A program made the translations under genes and the position numbers. The notes under the pieces were generated by a model, which saw nothing but the letters and a program-made list of their open reading frames with translations, searched no databases and had not been told where the DNA came from. A DNA stretch of 46,712 nt from DAOTXR01 sp034435375 (GTDB lineage: Bacteria > Chloroflexota > Anaerolineae > Aggregatilineales > UBA3940), in contig DAOTXR010000082.1 of the NCBI GenBank assembly GCA_034435375.1, positions 1 through 46,712 of the forward strand, in the 5' to 3' direction. Positions 33,881 to 42,045 of this stretch are shown here, piece after piece. Every line of letters begins with the position of its first letter. The first letter of the stretch is position 1.

Positions 33881-35494
33881 TTACATCGACGGCGGCGTGC
33901 GCCCCCTACCCCCAGTCAGGTAGCGCCACAGAAAGTACACCCCTACCCCTGTCAGCACCGGCGCCCACAGCACGGCGGCAATCGTCTGCTGGCTGATGCC
34001 CAAGATCACCTCGAAGGAGAACCAGCCCACCGCGAAGAGGATCAGCCCAATGCGCCCGACCTTGATCCCAGAGGCCAACAGGCCCGGCTGATCGCCCCAC
34101 TTGCCAGCCAGCGCAATCCCCAATCCGGCAGCAAATGGCCCGACCAAGGCCCAGGCATAGGCCCAGCTTGCCCAGTGGCCAAAGATCGACTGGTACAGCA
34201 ACAGCACGCCCACCGTCGTCACCACTGTGCCTGCGATGGTCAGTCCGGTCTGGCGCTTCTCTCGCTCGCGGTAGCCCAGATACAAGATCAGCGCGCCGGG
34301 GACGATGATGTAGCCTGGCCACACGAAGCGCTCTACCGGAATCTTCAGCAGCCGCCCGGCTACCATCACCGCTGTCAGAAGCACAATGCCGATGGCGATG
34401 CGCTGGTTGGTGGCCGAACGGACGCGGCGCAGCGATCCCGTGGTCGAGGGGTCGCGGACCGGCTCCTCCACAGCAGCACCCTGACCAGACATCGGGCCGG
34501 TATCCGCCTCAGCCGACGCGACCGTGCTTTCGGCCACGGCCACCGCGCCTGCCGGGGTCACAGCAGCTGCCGCTCTGAGCGGGATCGTCTGAGGCTCATC
34601 CAACACGGCAGCCGCAGCCTCGCGCCGATGCGCCGGGCGGGTGGGAGCCAACAACTCTCCACGCGCTACTGCCTGGACAGCCTCGGCGAACTCGCGGGCG
34701 GTCTGGAAACGGTCCTCGCGGTCTTTGGCCATGGCCTTTTCGATCAGGGCCTCGCAGCCGACCGGCAGATTGGGGTTGACCTCCAGAATACGCGGGATGG
34801 GATCGGTGATGTGGCGCATGGCAATGCCCATCGGCGTCTCGGCGTCGTAGGGCAGCTCCCCGGTCAGCATCTCAAACAGGATAGCGCCCAGCGAGTAGAT
34901 GTCGCTGCGCCCGTCGATCCCGGCTTCGCCACGGGCCTGTTCGGGACTCATGTAGGCTGGCGTGCCGATGATGGTGCTGCCGGTAAAGGCCGCCGTGGCC
35001 TCCGAGATCTTGGCGATGCCGAAATCGGCCACGTAGGGATCGTTGTACTTGTCGAACAGGATGTTGCCAGGTTTCAGGTCGCGGTGGATGATACCAATGG
35101 CGTGGGCGTCGTCGAGCGCCGAGGCCAGCCGCGACATGATGCGGGCCGACTCGGCCAGCGGGAGTGGGGCTTCGGCGATGCGCTCGGCCAGCGATCCGCC
35201 CGGCATGAAGCGCATCACCAGGTAGGGCTGGCCATTCTCCTCGCCGAAGTCGTACACCGGCACAATCGCCGAGTGCTCAAGCATGGCAATGGTCTTGGCT
35301 TCGCGCTCAAAGCGGCCACGGAAGGTTGGATCGTGCATGAAGGCGTGCGGCAGAACCTTGATCGCCACATCGCGGTCGAAGCGGGGATCGCGGCCCTGGT
35401 AGACAGTGGCCATGCCGCCGCGCCCGACTTCACGCCGGACTTCGTAACGCCCAATGGTCCTGGGGAGGCTCATCTGAGTTTGGTGGTCCGTCAT
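33881..35494 (-). CDS. Membrane Ser/Thr protein kinase (PknB-like)
   Basis: 537 aa. The N-terminal kinase domain (about 10-275) has Gly loop GRGGMATV, the Lys of AIKVL, HRDLKPGNIL, DFGIAK, the APE-equivalent TPAYMSPEQARG, and DIYSLG. A Pro/Ala-rich linker and about six membrane helices follow, unlike PknB with one helix and PASTA repeats. The start at 35494 (MTDHQTQ) is chosen because TTGCCA-N17-GATGAT lies just upstream on the minus strand (35556-35528); ATGs at 35521, 35530 and 35536 are alternatives. The neighbouring FHA gene suggests a phospho-threonine signalling pair. Confidence 0.92.
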   Translation of the reverse strand: MTDHQTQMSLPRTIGRYEVRREVGRGGMATVYQGRDPRFDRDVAIKVLPHAFMHDPTFRGRFEREAKTIAMLEHSAIVPVYDFGEENGQPYLVMRFMPGGSLAERIAEAPLPLAESARIMSRLASALDDAHAIGIIHRDLKPGNILFDKYNDPYVADFGIAKISEATAAFTGSTIIGTPAYMSPEQARGEAGIDGRSDIYSLGAILFEMLTGELPYDAETPMGIAMRHITDPIPRILEVNPNLPVGCEALIEKAMAKDREDRFQTAREFAEAVQAVARGELLAPTRPAHRREAAAAVLDEPQTIPLRAAAAVTPAGAVAVAESTVASAEADTGPMSGQGAAVEEPVRDPSTTGSLRRVRSATNQRIAIGIVLLTAVMVAGRLLKIPVERFVWPGYIIVPGALILYLGYREREKRQTGLTIAGTVVTTVGVLLLYQSIFGHWASWAYAWALVGPFAAGLGIALAGKWGDQPGLLASGIKVGRIGLILFAVGWFSFEVILGISQQTIAAVLWAPVLTGVGVYFLWRYLTGGRGRTPPSM

Positions 35495-35750
35495 GACTTC
35501 ATCCCGATTAGAGGATACCATCGCACCCATAATCATCCCATGACTTTCTACGCTTGGCAAATAGTCTTCCCAGCCTGCCTACCTATACGCACAACCCCAG
35601 CTTGAAGTTCCTGCCCTCCCCTGGGTTTTGGGAGCAGCACCGAGGATTGGAGGAAGCCACCAGCGGATGCAACTCCCACGCCGGGTCCAAACTCGGCGGC
35701 ATCCTGGTGGGCAGTGCAGTGTGTAAATTCGCTTCAGGTAGAGACAGCCT

Positions 35751-36269
35751 TCAGGAGCGAGGCTGCCTGAAATAGAGGTGCATCACGAGCTGGCCCACAC
35801 GCACCGTGTCGCCATCGTGCAGCGTGTAGGGCACGCTGGGCGTGAGCTGTTCCTCATTGATGAAGGTGCCGTTGGTGCTGCCCAGGTCCACGATCACCAG
35901 GGCGCCTTCCTCCTCATCGCGGCGCAGGACGGCGTGCTGGCGCGAGACTCCCTTCTCGATCCCGCCGTGGGCCGTTAGATCGATGTCGGGGGCCTCGCCG
36001 CTGTTGCGATCCACTCGTCCCATGATCATCGCAGTGGTGGGCTGCACGATGATCGGCTCTCCGCCATCCTTGAAGTGAAGGACCACCTGTGTTTTCTCGG
36101 TGAACTGCGTGGTTCCCCAACCCGACAGAACAGCATTCCGGGCCTCCCGCGATGGCAGGGAGATGATCGTCTCGCTGGGGTCCCGCCTCAGCGCATGGCC
36201 ACAGAACTCGCAGATCAGGGCATTGGCCGGAATGTCACGCTGGCATTTCGGGCATTTGGTCGTTGTCAT
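35751..36269 (-). CDS. Zinc-ribbon FHA-domain protein
   Basis: 172 aa. An N-terminal zinc ribbon (CPKC and CEFC) is followed by an FHA phosphothreonine-binding domain with GRVDR, GVSRQHAVL and DLGSTNGTFIN. It probably docks phosphorylated partners of the nearby kinase. The ATG at 36269 is preceded by GGTGTGGAGA; the in-frame extension to 36329 has no better site. It lies 257 bp upstream of the kinase start with the same orientation. That gap holds the kinase promoter candidate and no supported gene. Confidence 0.9.
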   Translation of the reverse strand: MTTTKCPKCQRDIPANALICEFCGHALRRDPSETIISLPSREARNAVLSGWGTTQFTEKTQVVLHFKDGGEPIIVQPTTAMIMGRVDRNSGEAPDIDLTAHGGIEKGVSRQHAVLRRDEEEGALVIVDLGSTNGTFINEEQLTPSVPYTLHDGDTVRVGQLVMHLYFRQPRS

Positions 36270-36400
36270 GGTCTCCACACCTGGCTCACGGGGCATCGCA
36301 GCCCTCACTGTCAGGCTTACGGGCGACATAATTTCGCGCGATCAAAATTATAGCCCTTTTCCCAATTTTGCGTGCGTTTTGTGAGCCATTTGAAACACAG

Positions 36401-36433
36401 CGCCGGGAGCGAAAGTTTATCTCGCTCCCGGCG
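36401..36433 (-). terminator. Hairpin downstream of the MFS transporter gene
   Basis: A perfect 12-bp inverted repeat with a 9-nt loop, 32 bp after the transporter stop. The U tract is weak. Probably the transporter terminator, insulating the FHA gene. Confidence 0.7.
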
Positions 36434-36464
36434 GCAGGCGTTCAAGCGACAGCACGACCCAGCA

Positions 36465-37847
36465 TCACCCGCCAGCCACGGGCGCTGTTTCGGCTCCCTC
36501 CTCCGTTGCAAACTCGGCGACGGGCAGCGGTTCCGGCAGCGCATCGGGCAGCTCCAGCTCTAGCCGTCGGATGCGAGGGTGGATCAGGATGACATTGGTG
36601 ATCATCACGTTGAGCAGGCCAGCCACGAGGAACATCAGCCCTGTGCCGCGCCCCTGGCCCACCCCCAAGACCTGGCCAACGAAGGTGCTCGCCAGCGCCC
36701 CACCCGGCATCAGCAGCGGCTCAAAGACTCCCTCAGCCAGCGGCCCAGCCGCCAGGTAAGCCAGCGGCATGATCGAGAAGGCGATCATGCGCCGCACCGA
36801 GAAGACCCGCCCTTGCACATCTGTAGCCACCTTGCTCTGCCAGATCGCCTGGCTGCACCCGTTGGTGATGGGCATGGTCAACAAGCCGACGAACAGGGCT
36901 GCGGCAATCAGCGGCACCGAAGGACGCAGGCCCATCAGCGCAAAGGACAGACCCGCAATGCTGTCGAACAACACAATGCCGTAGATGCGGCGCTGGGGGC
37001 CACCCCAGGCGCTCATGGCCAGGGTGCCGAGCAGCATCCCGATGCCTGAGATCGAAAACACATAACCAGCCACGTCTGGCGTGGAGGCATTCATCACCAG
37101 CGGCACGATCAGCGGGCTGGTCAGGCTGCCGAGGAAGTTGGTGAGGGCAAACACGGTCAACAGCCCCAACAACCCTGCACGCGCCCGGATGTACTGCCAG
37201 CCAAACAGCGCTTCACGCACAACGGACCCGCGAGCGGCCTCGCCTTCGGCGCTACGCTCTGGCTGGGGAAAACGCACGGCAAGCAGCGTCGCCAGCGCAA
37301 TGAGCAGCGTAGCGAGGTCCACTGCAATGATGGCCTCCAGGCCAGCGCTGACATACAGCGCACCCGCCGCCGCTGGTGTGATAAGCTGGCCCAGCGCCTG
37401 CGCGATCTGCGTCATGCCGCTGGCGCGGCCCAGGTGTTCCTTCGGCACCAGCAGCGAGGTCGCCGCGCCATAGGCTGGCCACTGGAACGTATTGGCAGCG
37501 GAATCGAGGAATGCAGCGATATACACATGCCACACCGCCAGCCGGCCAGTGAAGAACATCGCCGCCACAAACAGCGTACCCAACCCGGCAAGGCCGTCAG
37601 CTAAGATCAACACCAGACGGCGATCCCAGCGGTCTGCAACGACGCCTGCAACAGGAGCCAAAGCGATGTTGGGCAGGACGTAGACCAGCATGCTGATTGC
37701 AAACAGGGTCTCCGATCCGGTCGTCTCGTACAGCCACAGGCCAAGCGCAAAGCCGATCAACCCCGAGCCGAGCGTCGAGGCAAGCTGGCCAGCCCAGATC
37801 ACGGTGAAGGTGCGCATCCCCTGCGCCGCGCGAGCTTGAGTTGCCAT
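36465..37847 (-). CDS. MFS transporter (EntS-like, MFS_3 type)
   Basis: 460 aa with 12 predicted membrane helices. It has the DRWDRRLVLI loop between helices 2 and 3, which is the MFS motif A equivalent, and an overall layout like the EntS/MFS_3 exporters. It probably exports a small molecule by proton antiport; the substrate is unknown. The first ATG is used; GGAGAGGAG lies 11 nt upstream, a long spacing. Tandem 12-bp repeats lie about 110-150 bp upstream and may be operators. Confidence 0.88.
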   Translation of the reverse strand: MATQARAAQGMRTFTVIWAGQLASTLGSGLIGFALGLWLYETTGSETLFAISMLVYVLPNIALAPVAGVVADRWDRRLVLILADGLAGLGTLFVAAMFFTGRLAVWHVYIAAFLDSAANTFQWPAYGAATSLLVPKEHLGRASGMTQIAQALGQLITPAAAGALYVSAGLEAIIAVDLATLLIALATLLAVRFPQPERSAEGEAARGSVVREALFGWQYIRARAGLLGLLTVFALTNFLGSLTSPLIVPLVMNASTPDVAGYVFSISGIGMLLGTLAMSAWGGPQRRIYGIVLFDSIAGLSFALMGLRPSVPLIAAALFVGLLTMPITNGCSQAIWQSKVATDVQGRVFSVRRMIAFSIMPLAYLAAGPLAEGVFEPLLMPGGALASTFVGQVLGVGQGRGTGLMFLVAGLLNVMITNVILIHPRIRRLELELPDALPEPLPVAEFATEEGAETAPVAGG

Positions 37848-37946
37848 TATGGCTTGAACTCCTCTCCTGTCTGACGGTTACTGAGTAGAGCACAGAGCGG
37901 CGTCTCCAGGCATAGCCCCTGGGGGACGCAAGGCAGGTCCCAGCTA

Positions 37947-38005
37947 GGGACGAACCATCTTGATCATCATCTTGATCATCATCTTGATCATAATGCACTC
38001 GTCCC
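37947..38005. repeat. Three tandem 12-bp repeats framed by an inverted repeat
   Basis: Units of CTTGATCATCAT at 37959-37970, 37971-37982 and 37983-37994 (the last with one change) each contain the palindrome TGATCA. A 7-bp inverted repeat GGGACGA/TCGTCCC (37947-37953 and 37999-38005) encloses them. The site lies between the MFS transporter start and the end of the next minus-strand gene. Confidence 0.75.
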
Positions 38006-38088
38006 AGGCCCGTCATGGCCCACACGAGCTATCGGCGGGCTGTCCTCTTGACCAGGCTGTGAAGGGACAGCCCCGCTGGCTTTCCCAC

Positions 38089-38676
38089 TCAATACGCCAT
38101 CGTCTCTCGCCGCCACCGGATCAGCAGCCGGTACAGGCCGACCATCAACACAATCGTGGCTTCGAACACCCACCATAGCTCGGCCAGCGGCAGCCAGGTG
38201 CCCAGCCAACGACCGGAGTGGAAGTAGTAATAGCCATCTTCCGGCGCAACCACCCACCGCCCGCCGACTTGCTCTACGTGATAGGGAAAGCGGTCATAGG
38301 TTTTGGTGTCCCAGAAAAGATATGAGAAATAGCGGTCGGTCACGTTGTACAGGATCGTCATGCGCACATGGGGGCTGGTGGGGAAGGTGGTTGGGCGGCG
38401 CAACCCTTGAAGTTCGGCCATCAACTGCCGGTCGCCAGACCGGATGGCGCGTTCGAGATCAATGATGACGGCGCTGGGAGCGTTATAACGGCTGACATAC
38501 TCGGCGGAGAAGTAAGCCGGATCGTAGCGCAGGCCCGGCACTCCGGCAATCCCAGTGGTCAGGAGATACACCCCAGCGGCAACCAGCGGTAGCATAGTCA
38601 GCGCAGCGATGGTGCGCACGTTGTAACCCAATCCCAACTTGCCAGCGATAGACGACAACATGGTGGCCATCCTCAT
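38089..38676 (-). CDS. Hypothetical membrane protein, two terminal helices
   Basis: 195 aa, not recognised. An N-terminal helix (about 19-40) and a C-terminal helix (about 165-185) enclose a segment of about 120 residues, rich in Tyr, Phe and Arg, that is probably extracytoplasmic. The start is set by a promoter ending at 38698; ATGs at 38676, 38670 and 38661 are all possible, the last with GAGG 9 nt upstream. The 3' end is 242 bp upstream of the MFS gene. Confidence 0.72.
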   Translation of the reverse strand: MRMATMLSSIAGKLGLGYNVRTIAALTMLPLVAAGVYLLTTGIAGVPGLRYDPAYFSAEYVSRYNAPSAVIIDLERAIRSGDRQLMAELQGLRRPTTFPTSPHVRMTILYNVTDRYFSYLFWDTKTYDRFPYHVEQVGGRWVVAPEDGYYYFHSGRWLGTWLPLAELWWVFEATIVLMVGLYRLLIRWRRETMAY

Positions 38677-38697
38677 AATATTGTGTATGAGGTCTAT

Positions 38698-38726
38698 ATT
38701 ATAAATAGAAGAGTTGAATTTGTAAA
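38698..38726 (-). promoter_or_regulatory. Strong sigma-70 type promoter in an AT-rich island
   Basis: On the minus strand TTTACA (38726-38721), a 17-bp spacer and perfect TATAAT (38703-38698). The surrounding 38675-38745 is strikingly AT-rich compared with the rest of the window. Confidence 0.75.
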
Positions 38727-38885
38727 TGTTTAGATTAATTTTTTGGCGTATCCCACGTTTGGGGCGGTTCAGCCTCACCCCCTGCCGGGCGCAACCGCCG
38801 CAGACAGGGGCAAGGCCAACGGTGGAAGTGAGCCAGAATGATACAGGCGGAGGGGGCCTACCGTCTGCTCCAGGCCCCCCTACCC

Positions 38886-39575
38886 TCACAACCCTTGCAG
38901 CGCCTCGATCATGGCAGCCACCGCCGCGTTGAACACCAGCTCTATCGCGGTCTGCGGGGCGCGGTACGGTCCACCGAACGACCCATCACCCAGGCGGTGG
39001 CGGGCCTCTGCGGCGGTCATGACGCCTGCGAACGATGGCGGTTCCTTCTCACCCTCCGGCAGCGGCCCCACCACGTTCACCGGCAGCGCCTCAGACCAAT
39101 TGGCGTGATGCTGTGGCAACCCGACGTTGTTGGCTGCCGCGATCACCTTGGGGTGCTTCCACCACTCAAACAGCGCAAAGCGGGCTTCAGAGTGGGCCGT
39201 GCCCATCTCGATCAGCAGCGCCGTCAACGTGCCGGTGTTGCCGCCATGTCCATTGCTCACCAGCACCCGCCGGAAGCCCTGGGCCAGCACCTGCCCGATC
39301 ACCTCGCGCACCATCAGCGCAAAGGTCTCCGGGCGCAGGCTGATCGTGCCCGGATAGGCCGCGAAAGCCGGCGAGATGCCATAAGGCAGCGGCGGCGCGA
39401 TCAACACGTGCTCGATCTGGGCCGCCGCGCGGGCAATCGCCAGCGGGGCGCGGATGTCGGACAACAGACTCAGGTAGGCGTGTTGCTCGCATGCCCCCGT
39501 GATCACCACCACCCGGTCGTCATGGTGCTGGAGATAATGCTCCACATCCATCCAGGTCATGTCTTCAAACAGCAT
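38886..39575 (-). CDS. Creatininase-family metal-dependent amidohydrolase
   Basis: 229 aa. Creatininase-fold hydrolase with the metal-ligand segment GACEQHAYLSLLSDI (Glu, His, Asp) and NGHGGN. The family includes creatinine amidohydrolases and mycofactocin-type or guanosine-derived amidases, so the substrate is open. The ATG at 39575 follows GGGAGG with close spacing; the in-frame extension to 39608 is not needed. It lies 73 bp downstream of the DUF4838 gene in the same direction, a likely operon. Confidence 0.88.
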   Translation of the reverse strand: MLFEDMTWMDVEHYLQHHDDRVVVITGACEQHAYLSLLSDIRAPLAIARAAAQIEHVLIAPPLPYGISPAFAAYPGTISLRPETFALMVREVIGQVLAQGFRRVLVSNGHGGNTGTLTALLIEMGTAHSEARFALFEWWKHPKVIAAANNVGLPQHHANWSEALPVNVVGPLPEGEKEPPSFAGVMTAAEARHRLGDGSFGGPYRAPQTAIELVFNAAVAAMIEALQGL

Positions 39576-39648
39576 AAAGCCTCCCTTACAGGTGAGGTCG
39601 TGCGCCACAGCTGCCGACGTCAGATGGCCGGTGCTGTGTTTGTCACAG

Positions 39649-41700
39649 TTACTCTTTGTCCAGGCCCACCATGCGATAGAGCTGGACCACCGAGCGGATC
39701 AGCACCCGCGCCCAGATCAGCAGGCGGCCCGGCAGGCTGGCCAAGATGTCTGCGTGGATTTTCTCCAGCCGCAGCCCCCAGAACAGCCGGTGTTGGAACT
39801 CGAAGTTGATCCGGTAGCGCCGGTCGTCGATGTGCGCCCTCCCCCACGCCAACACGTCCTCAAACGCCTGGCGGGCCTCGTCGTACCGGGCGCGCGCCTC
39901 TGCCGCGATCGGCTCCTGGGCTAGAGCCTCGTACAACCGCAGGCGGGCCAGGTCGAAGTGCAGCCAGCGGCGATGCAGGTCAAACACGAGGCGCTCTCGA
40001 CGCCAGCCATTGGCCTGCGCCGCAGACAGCGGCGCTTCGTGCAGCGCCGCCTCGGCCTGGTCGAGCAGATCGAGGATGGCCTGGCTGTGGCGCAGTTTGT
40101 CGCGCAGCACATGGAGCGGCGCGTGGACCGGATCGCCTACATCGGCAGGGGGATGGGCGATCACTGCCCACAGGCTATCTTGCGGGTCAATCTCTTCCTG
40201 TTCTAGCTCTGGCGAGAGGTCGAGCGCCAGCGCGTAAGCCGCCTCCAGAGCGCGGTAATAGCGCCCCAACCCTCTGGAAATCTGCTCAGGAGAGTCCAGA
40301 GGCGTCAGCCGTCGCGTCCCGGCGCCGGGCGCTCCCGACATGGCCACGCAGAACTGCCCGATCAAGGTCTCCAAGTCCTGATCGGGGTTCCAGGCCAGCC
40401 GCGCGAACAGCCACACGTTGAGCTGGGGGGCGAGCCAGGGGGCCACGCCGGTCATCAGCCCCTGGACGGTGTGTGCTCCAGCGTCGCGGTAGAAGCGCAG
40501 ATCGCGCTGCATCACGGTGGGCAGCGGCGGCAGCACTGACTTGAACAGGATCGCATCCAGGTAATACTCGAACACGCGGGCCGGAGCGGCCCCGGCTTGC
40601 GCGAAGGTCTCAACCTGAGCGCGGAAAGTCGACTCGTAGTGCGGCACATTGACGCGGCAGGCAGGGTTGTCGGTGGGATGGGCGTAACAACGCTTACGCG
40701 GCGCCCACAGCAGGCACACATTGTGGCGCGGCGTCACCCGACGCGGCGCATCCTCGGTATCGTGATAAGCCAGGAAGCTGAGTTGCGCCGCCGGATTGAC
40801 TGACTCCAGCGCCTCGGCAACGGCGTTGGTGGCCAACAGAGCCTGATCAGACGGCGAGTAATCCCGGCAGCGTTCGCACTCACACCAGCCGCCGCCCAAG
40901 ATGTCGTCGGCCCACAGATGGAAAACGTCCACCTCCGGGTAGGCGCGAAAGTGATCGGCGGCCTTCTCACGAACGATAGCCAGCGCGGCCTCGTTCGACG
41001 GGCAGAAGTTGTGATCGGGGGTGCGCGCCCCGTCGTGGTAGCGAAAGGCATTCGGCAGGGTCTTGAACAGCTTGCGCGGCAGCAGGGCAGCCAGGCCATG
41101 CCCACCGTGCTCAACCGCCATGCCACGCTGGCGGGCCAGCGGGACAACCTGTTCGCGGAGAGCCAGATACTGGCGGGCAGGCGCAGCGCCAAAGGCCAGC
41201 GGTCCCTCGATCACGTGGAAAAACACGGTGTTGATCCGGTTGCGGCCCGCCCACACGATCCAATCAGCGGCATCTCGCAGAAAAGCATGGTGGCCCAGGA
41301 TCAGGCAGCGACCCGGCAGCGCCGGCGACTCGTGCACAGCGTCGGGCAGGCTAAAGCGCGTGCCCGACGGGAGACGCTCTCCCAGTGGTCCGGGGGCAAT
41401 CCAGCGGCAACCCAGCGCCTCGAGCAGACCATAGGCAGCGTAGAGCAGGCCGCGCGGGCTATCGCCCAGCAGGTCGATCTGATCTGGAGTTGCCTGCCAG
41501 CCGAAGCCATCACCCGGCCCCCAGGCGTGCCTCAGCACGATGGCCGGGTCCCCCTCAGACGGCTCATCGACAACAGGCATGGCCTGGCCAGTGATGGTCT
41601 GGAGCGTGGTGTGCAACTCCGAGGCAGTCAGGCGGGTGGTGGGATGGTCGCCTGGCGCAGCGACGATGCGCCAGGGACGGGCAAAGTTGATCTCAGGCAT
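39649..41700 (-). CDS. DUF4838 glycosidase-like protein
   Basis: 683 aa, no signal peptide. The N-terminal part (ELHTTLQTITGQAMPVVDE and LLYAAYGLLEALGCRW) matches the alpha-glucuronidase-like N-terminal domain found in front of many glycosidases. The central part has the DUF4838 pattern LWADDILGGGWCECERC with a CxCxxC cluster. The C-terminal part is helical. Probably a cytoplasmic carbohydrate-active enzyme on an unknown glycoside. GAGGAG lies 8 nt before the ATG. GTGACA direct repeats lie just upstream. Confidence 0.82.
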   Translation of the reverse strand: MPEINFARPWRIVAAPGDHPTTRLTASELHTTLQTITGQAMPVVDEPSEGDPAIVLRHAWGPGDGFGWQATPDQIDLLGDSPRGLLYAAYGLLEALGCRWIAPGPLGERLPSGTRFSLPDAVHESPALPGRCLILGHHAFLRDAADWIVWAGRNRINTVFFHVIEGPLAFGAAPARQYLALREQVVPLARQRGMAVEHGGHGLAALLPRKLFKTLPNAFRYHDGARTPDHNFCPSNEAALAIVREKAADHFRAYPEVDVFHLWADDILGGGWCECERCRDYSPSDQALLATNAVAEALESVNPAAQLSFLAYHDTEDAPRRVTPRHNVCLLWAPRKRCYAHPTDNPACRVNVPHYESTFRAQVETFAQAGAAPARVFEYYLDAILFKSVLPPLPTVMQRDLRFYRDAGAHTVQGLMTGVAPWLAPQLNVWLFARLAWNPDQDLETLIGQFCVAMSGAPGAGTRRLTPLDSPEQISRGLGRYYRALEAAYALALDLSPELEQEEIDPQDSLWAVIAHPPADVGDPVHAPLHVLRDKLRHSQAILDLLDQAEAALHEAPLSAAQANGWRRERLVFDLHRRWLHFDLARLRLYEALAQEPIAAEARARYDEARQAFEDVLAWGRAHIDDRRYRINFEFQHRLFWGLRLEKIHADILASLPGRLLIWARVLIRSVVQLYRMVGLDKE

Positions 41701-41748
41701 AGGGAGTTCTCCTCAGGCACGTGCATCGCCATGAAGTGGGGCGAGATC

Positions 41749-41777
41749 GTGACAAAAGTGACAGTAAACATGTGACA
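41749..41777. repeat. Three GTGACA direct repeats upstream of the DUF4838 gene
   Basis: GTGACA at 41749-41754, 41758-41763 and 41772-41777. The longer string AGATCGTGACAAA (41744-41756) also occurs upstream of the glycyl radical enzyme at 27071-27083. Possible regulator half-sites. Confidence 0.4.
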
Positions 41778-41803
41778 ATCGCCACCAAATATCGTATACC
41801 CTC

Positions 41804-41832
41804 TTGCGGATTTTGAGAAACCGTACTATGAT
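41804..41832 (+). promoter_or_regulatory. Promoter of the FAD oxidoreductase gene
   Basis: TTGCGG, a 17-bp spacer and TATGAT. The predicted start near 41839 gives a leader of about 207 nt that contains the structured elements described next. Confidence 0.6.
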
Positions 41833-41851
41833 GATGATGGTAAAAGACAAG

Positions 41852-42043
41852 GGTTCACAAACGAACCTGGGATATATGAGGTTCGTTTTACGAAGCCCCT
41901 CATTCGCTGAAAGGACCCCACCATCCAGTTGGATGTCCCCGGGGTCTTTTCAGTTAGGATGAAGGGCCTTTCTCCTGGCTCAGGCGCATCCATTCACGCG
42001 AGCCGTTCGACCTGGCAGCATCCAAGACTGTCCAAAGGACCCC
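41852..42043 (+). promoter_or_regulatory. Structured leader with mutually exclusive pairings (candidate cis-regulatory RNA)
   Basis: Element 1: a perfect 10-bp stem (41859-41868 with 41879-41888) followed by T residues. Its left arm GAACC (41863-41867) can also pair with GGTTC at 41852-41856. Element 2: a 12-bp stem (41908-41919 with 41941-41952, one G-U). Its left arm AAAGGACCCC (41910-41919) is repeated exactly at 42034-42043, the ribosome binding site of the FAD gene. The right arm GGGGTCTTTT can therefore pair either with the left arm or with the ribosome binding site. This geometry suggests translational control; no known riboswitch class was recognised. Confidence 0.6.
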
Positions 42044-42045
42044 GC

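Noticed and set aside
33767..35605. Plus-strand open frame of 612 codons opposite the Ser/Thr kinase gene
   Set aside because: Kinase motifs on the minus strand are unambiguous; the antisense frame has no motif and runs through the terminator region.
35554..35775. 73-codon plus-strand frame between the kinase and FHA genes
   Set aside because: No ribosome binding site, no recognisable features, and overlap with the 3' end of the FHA gene.
37959..37994. CRISPR array
   Set aside because: The units are only 12 bp, directly adjacent, without spacers or cas genes.
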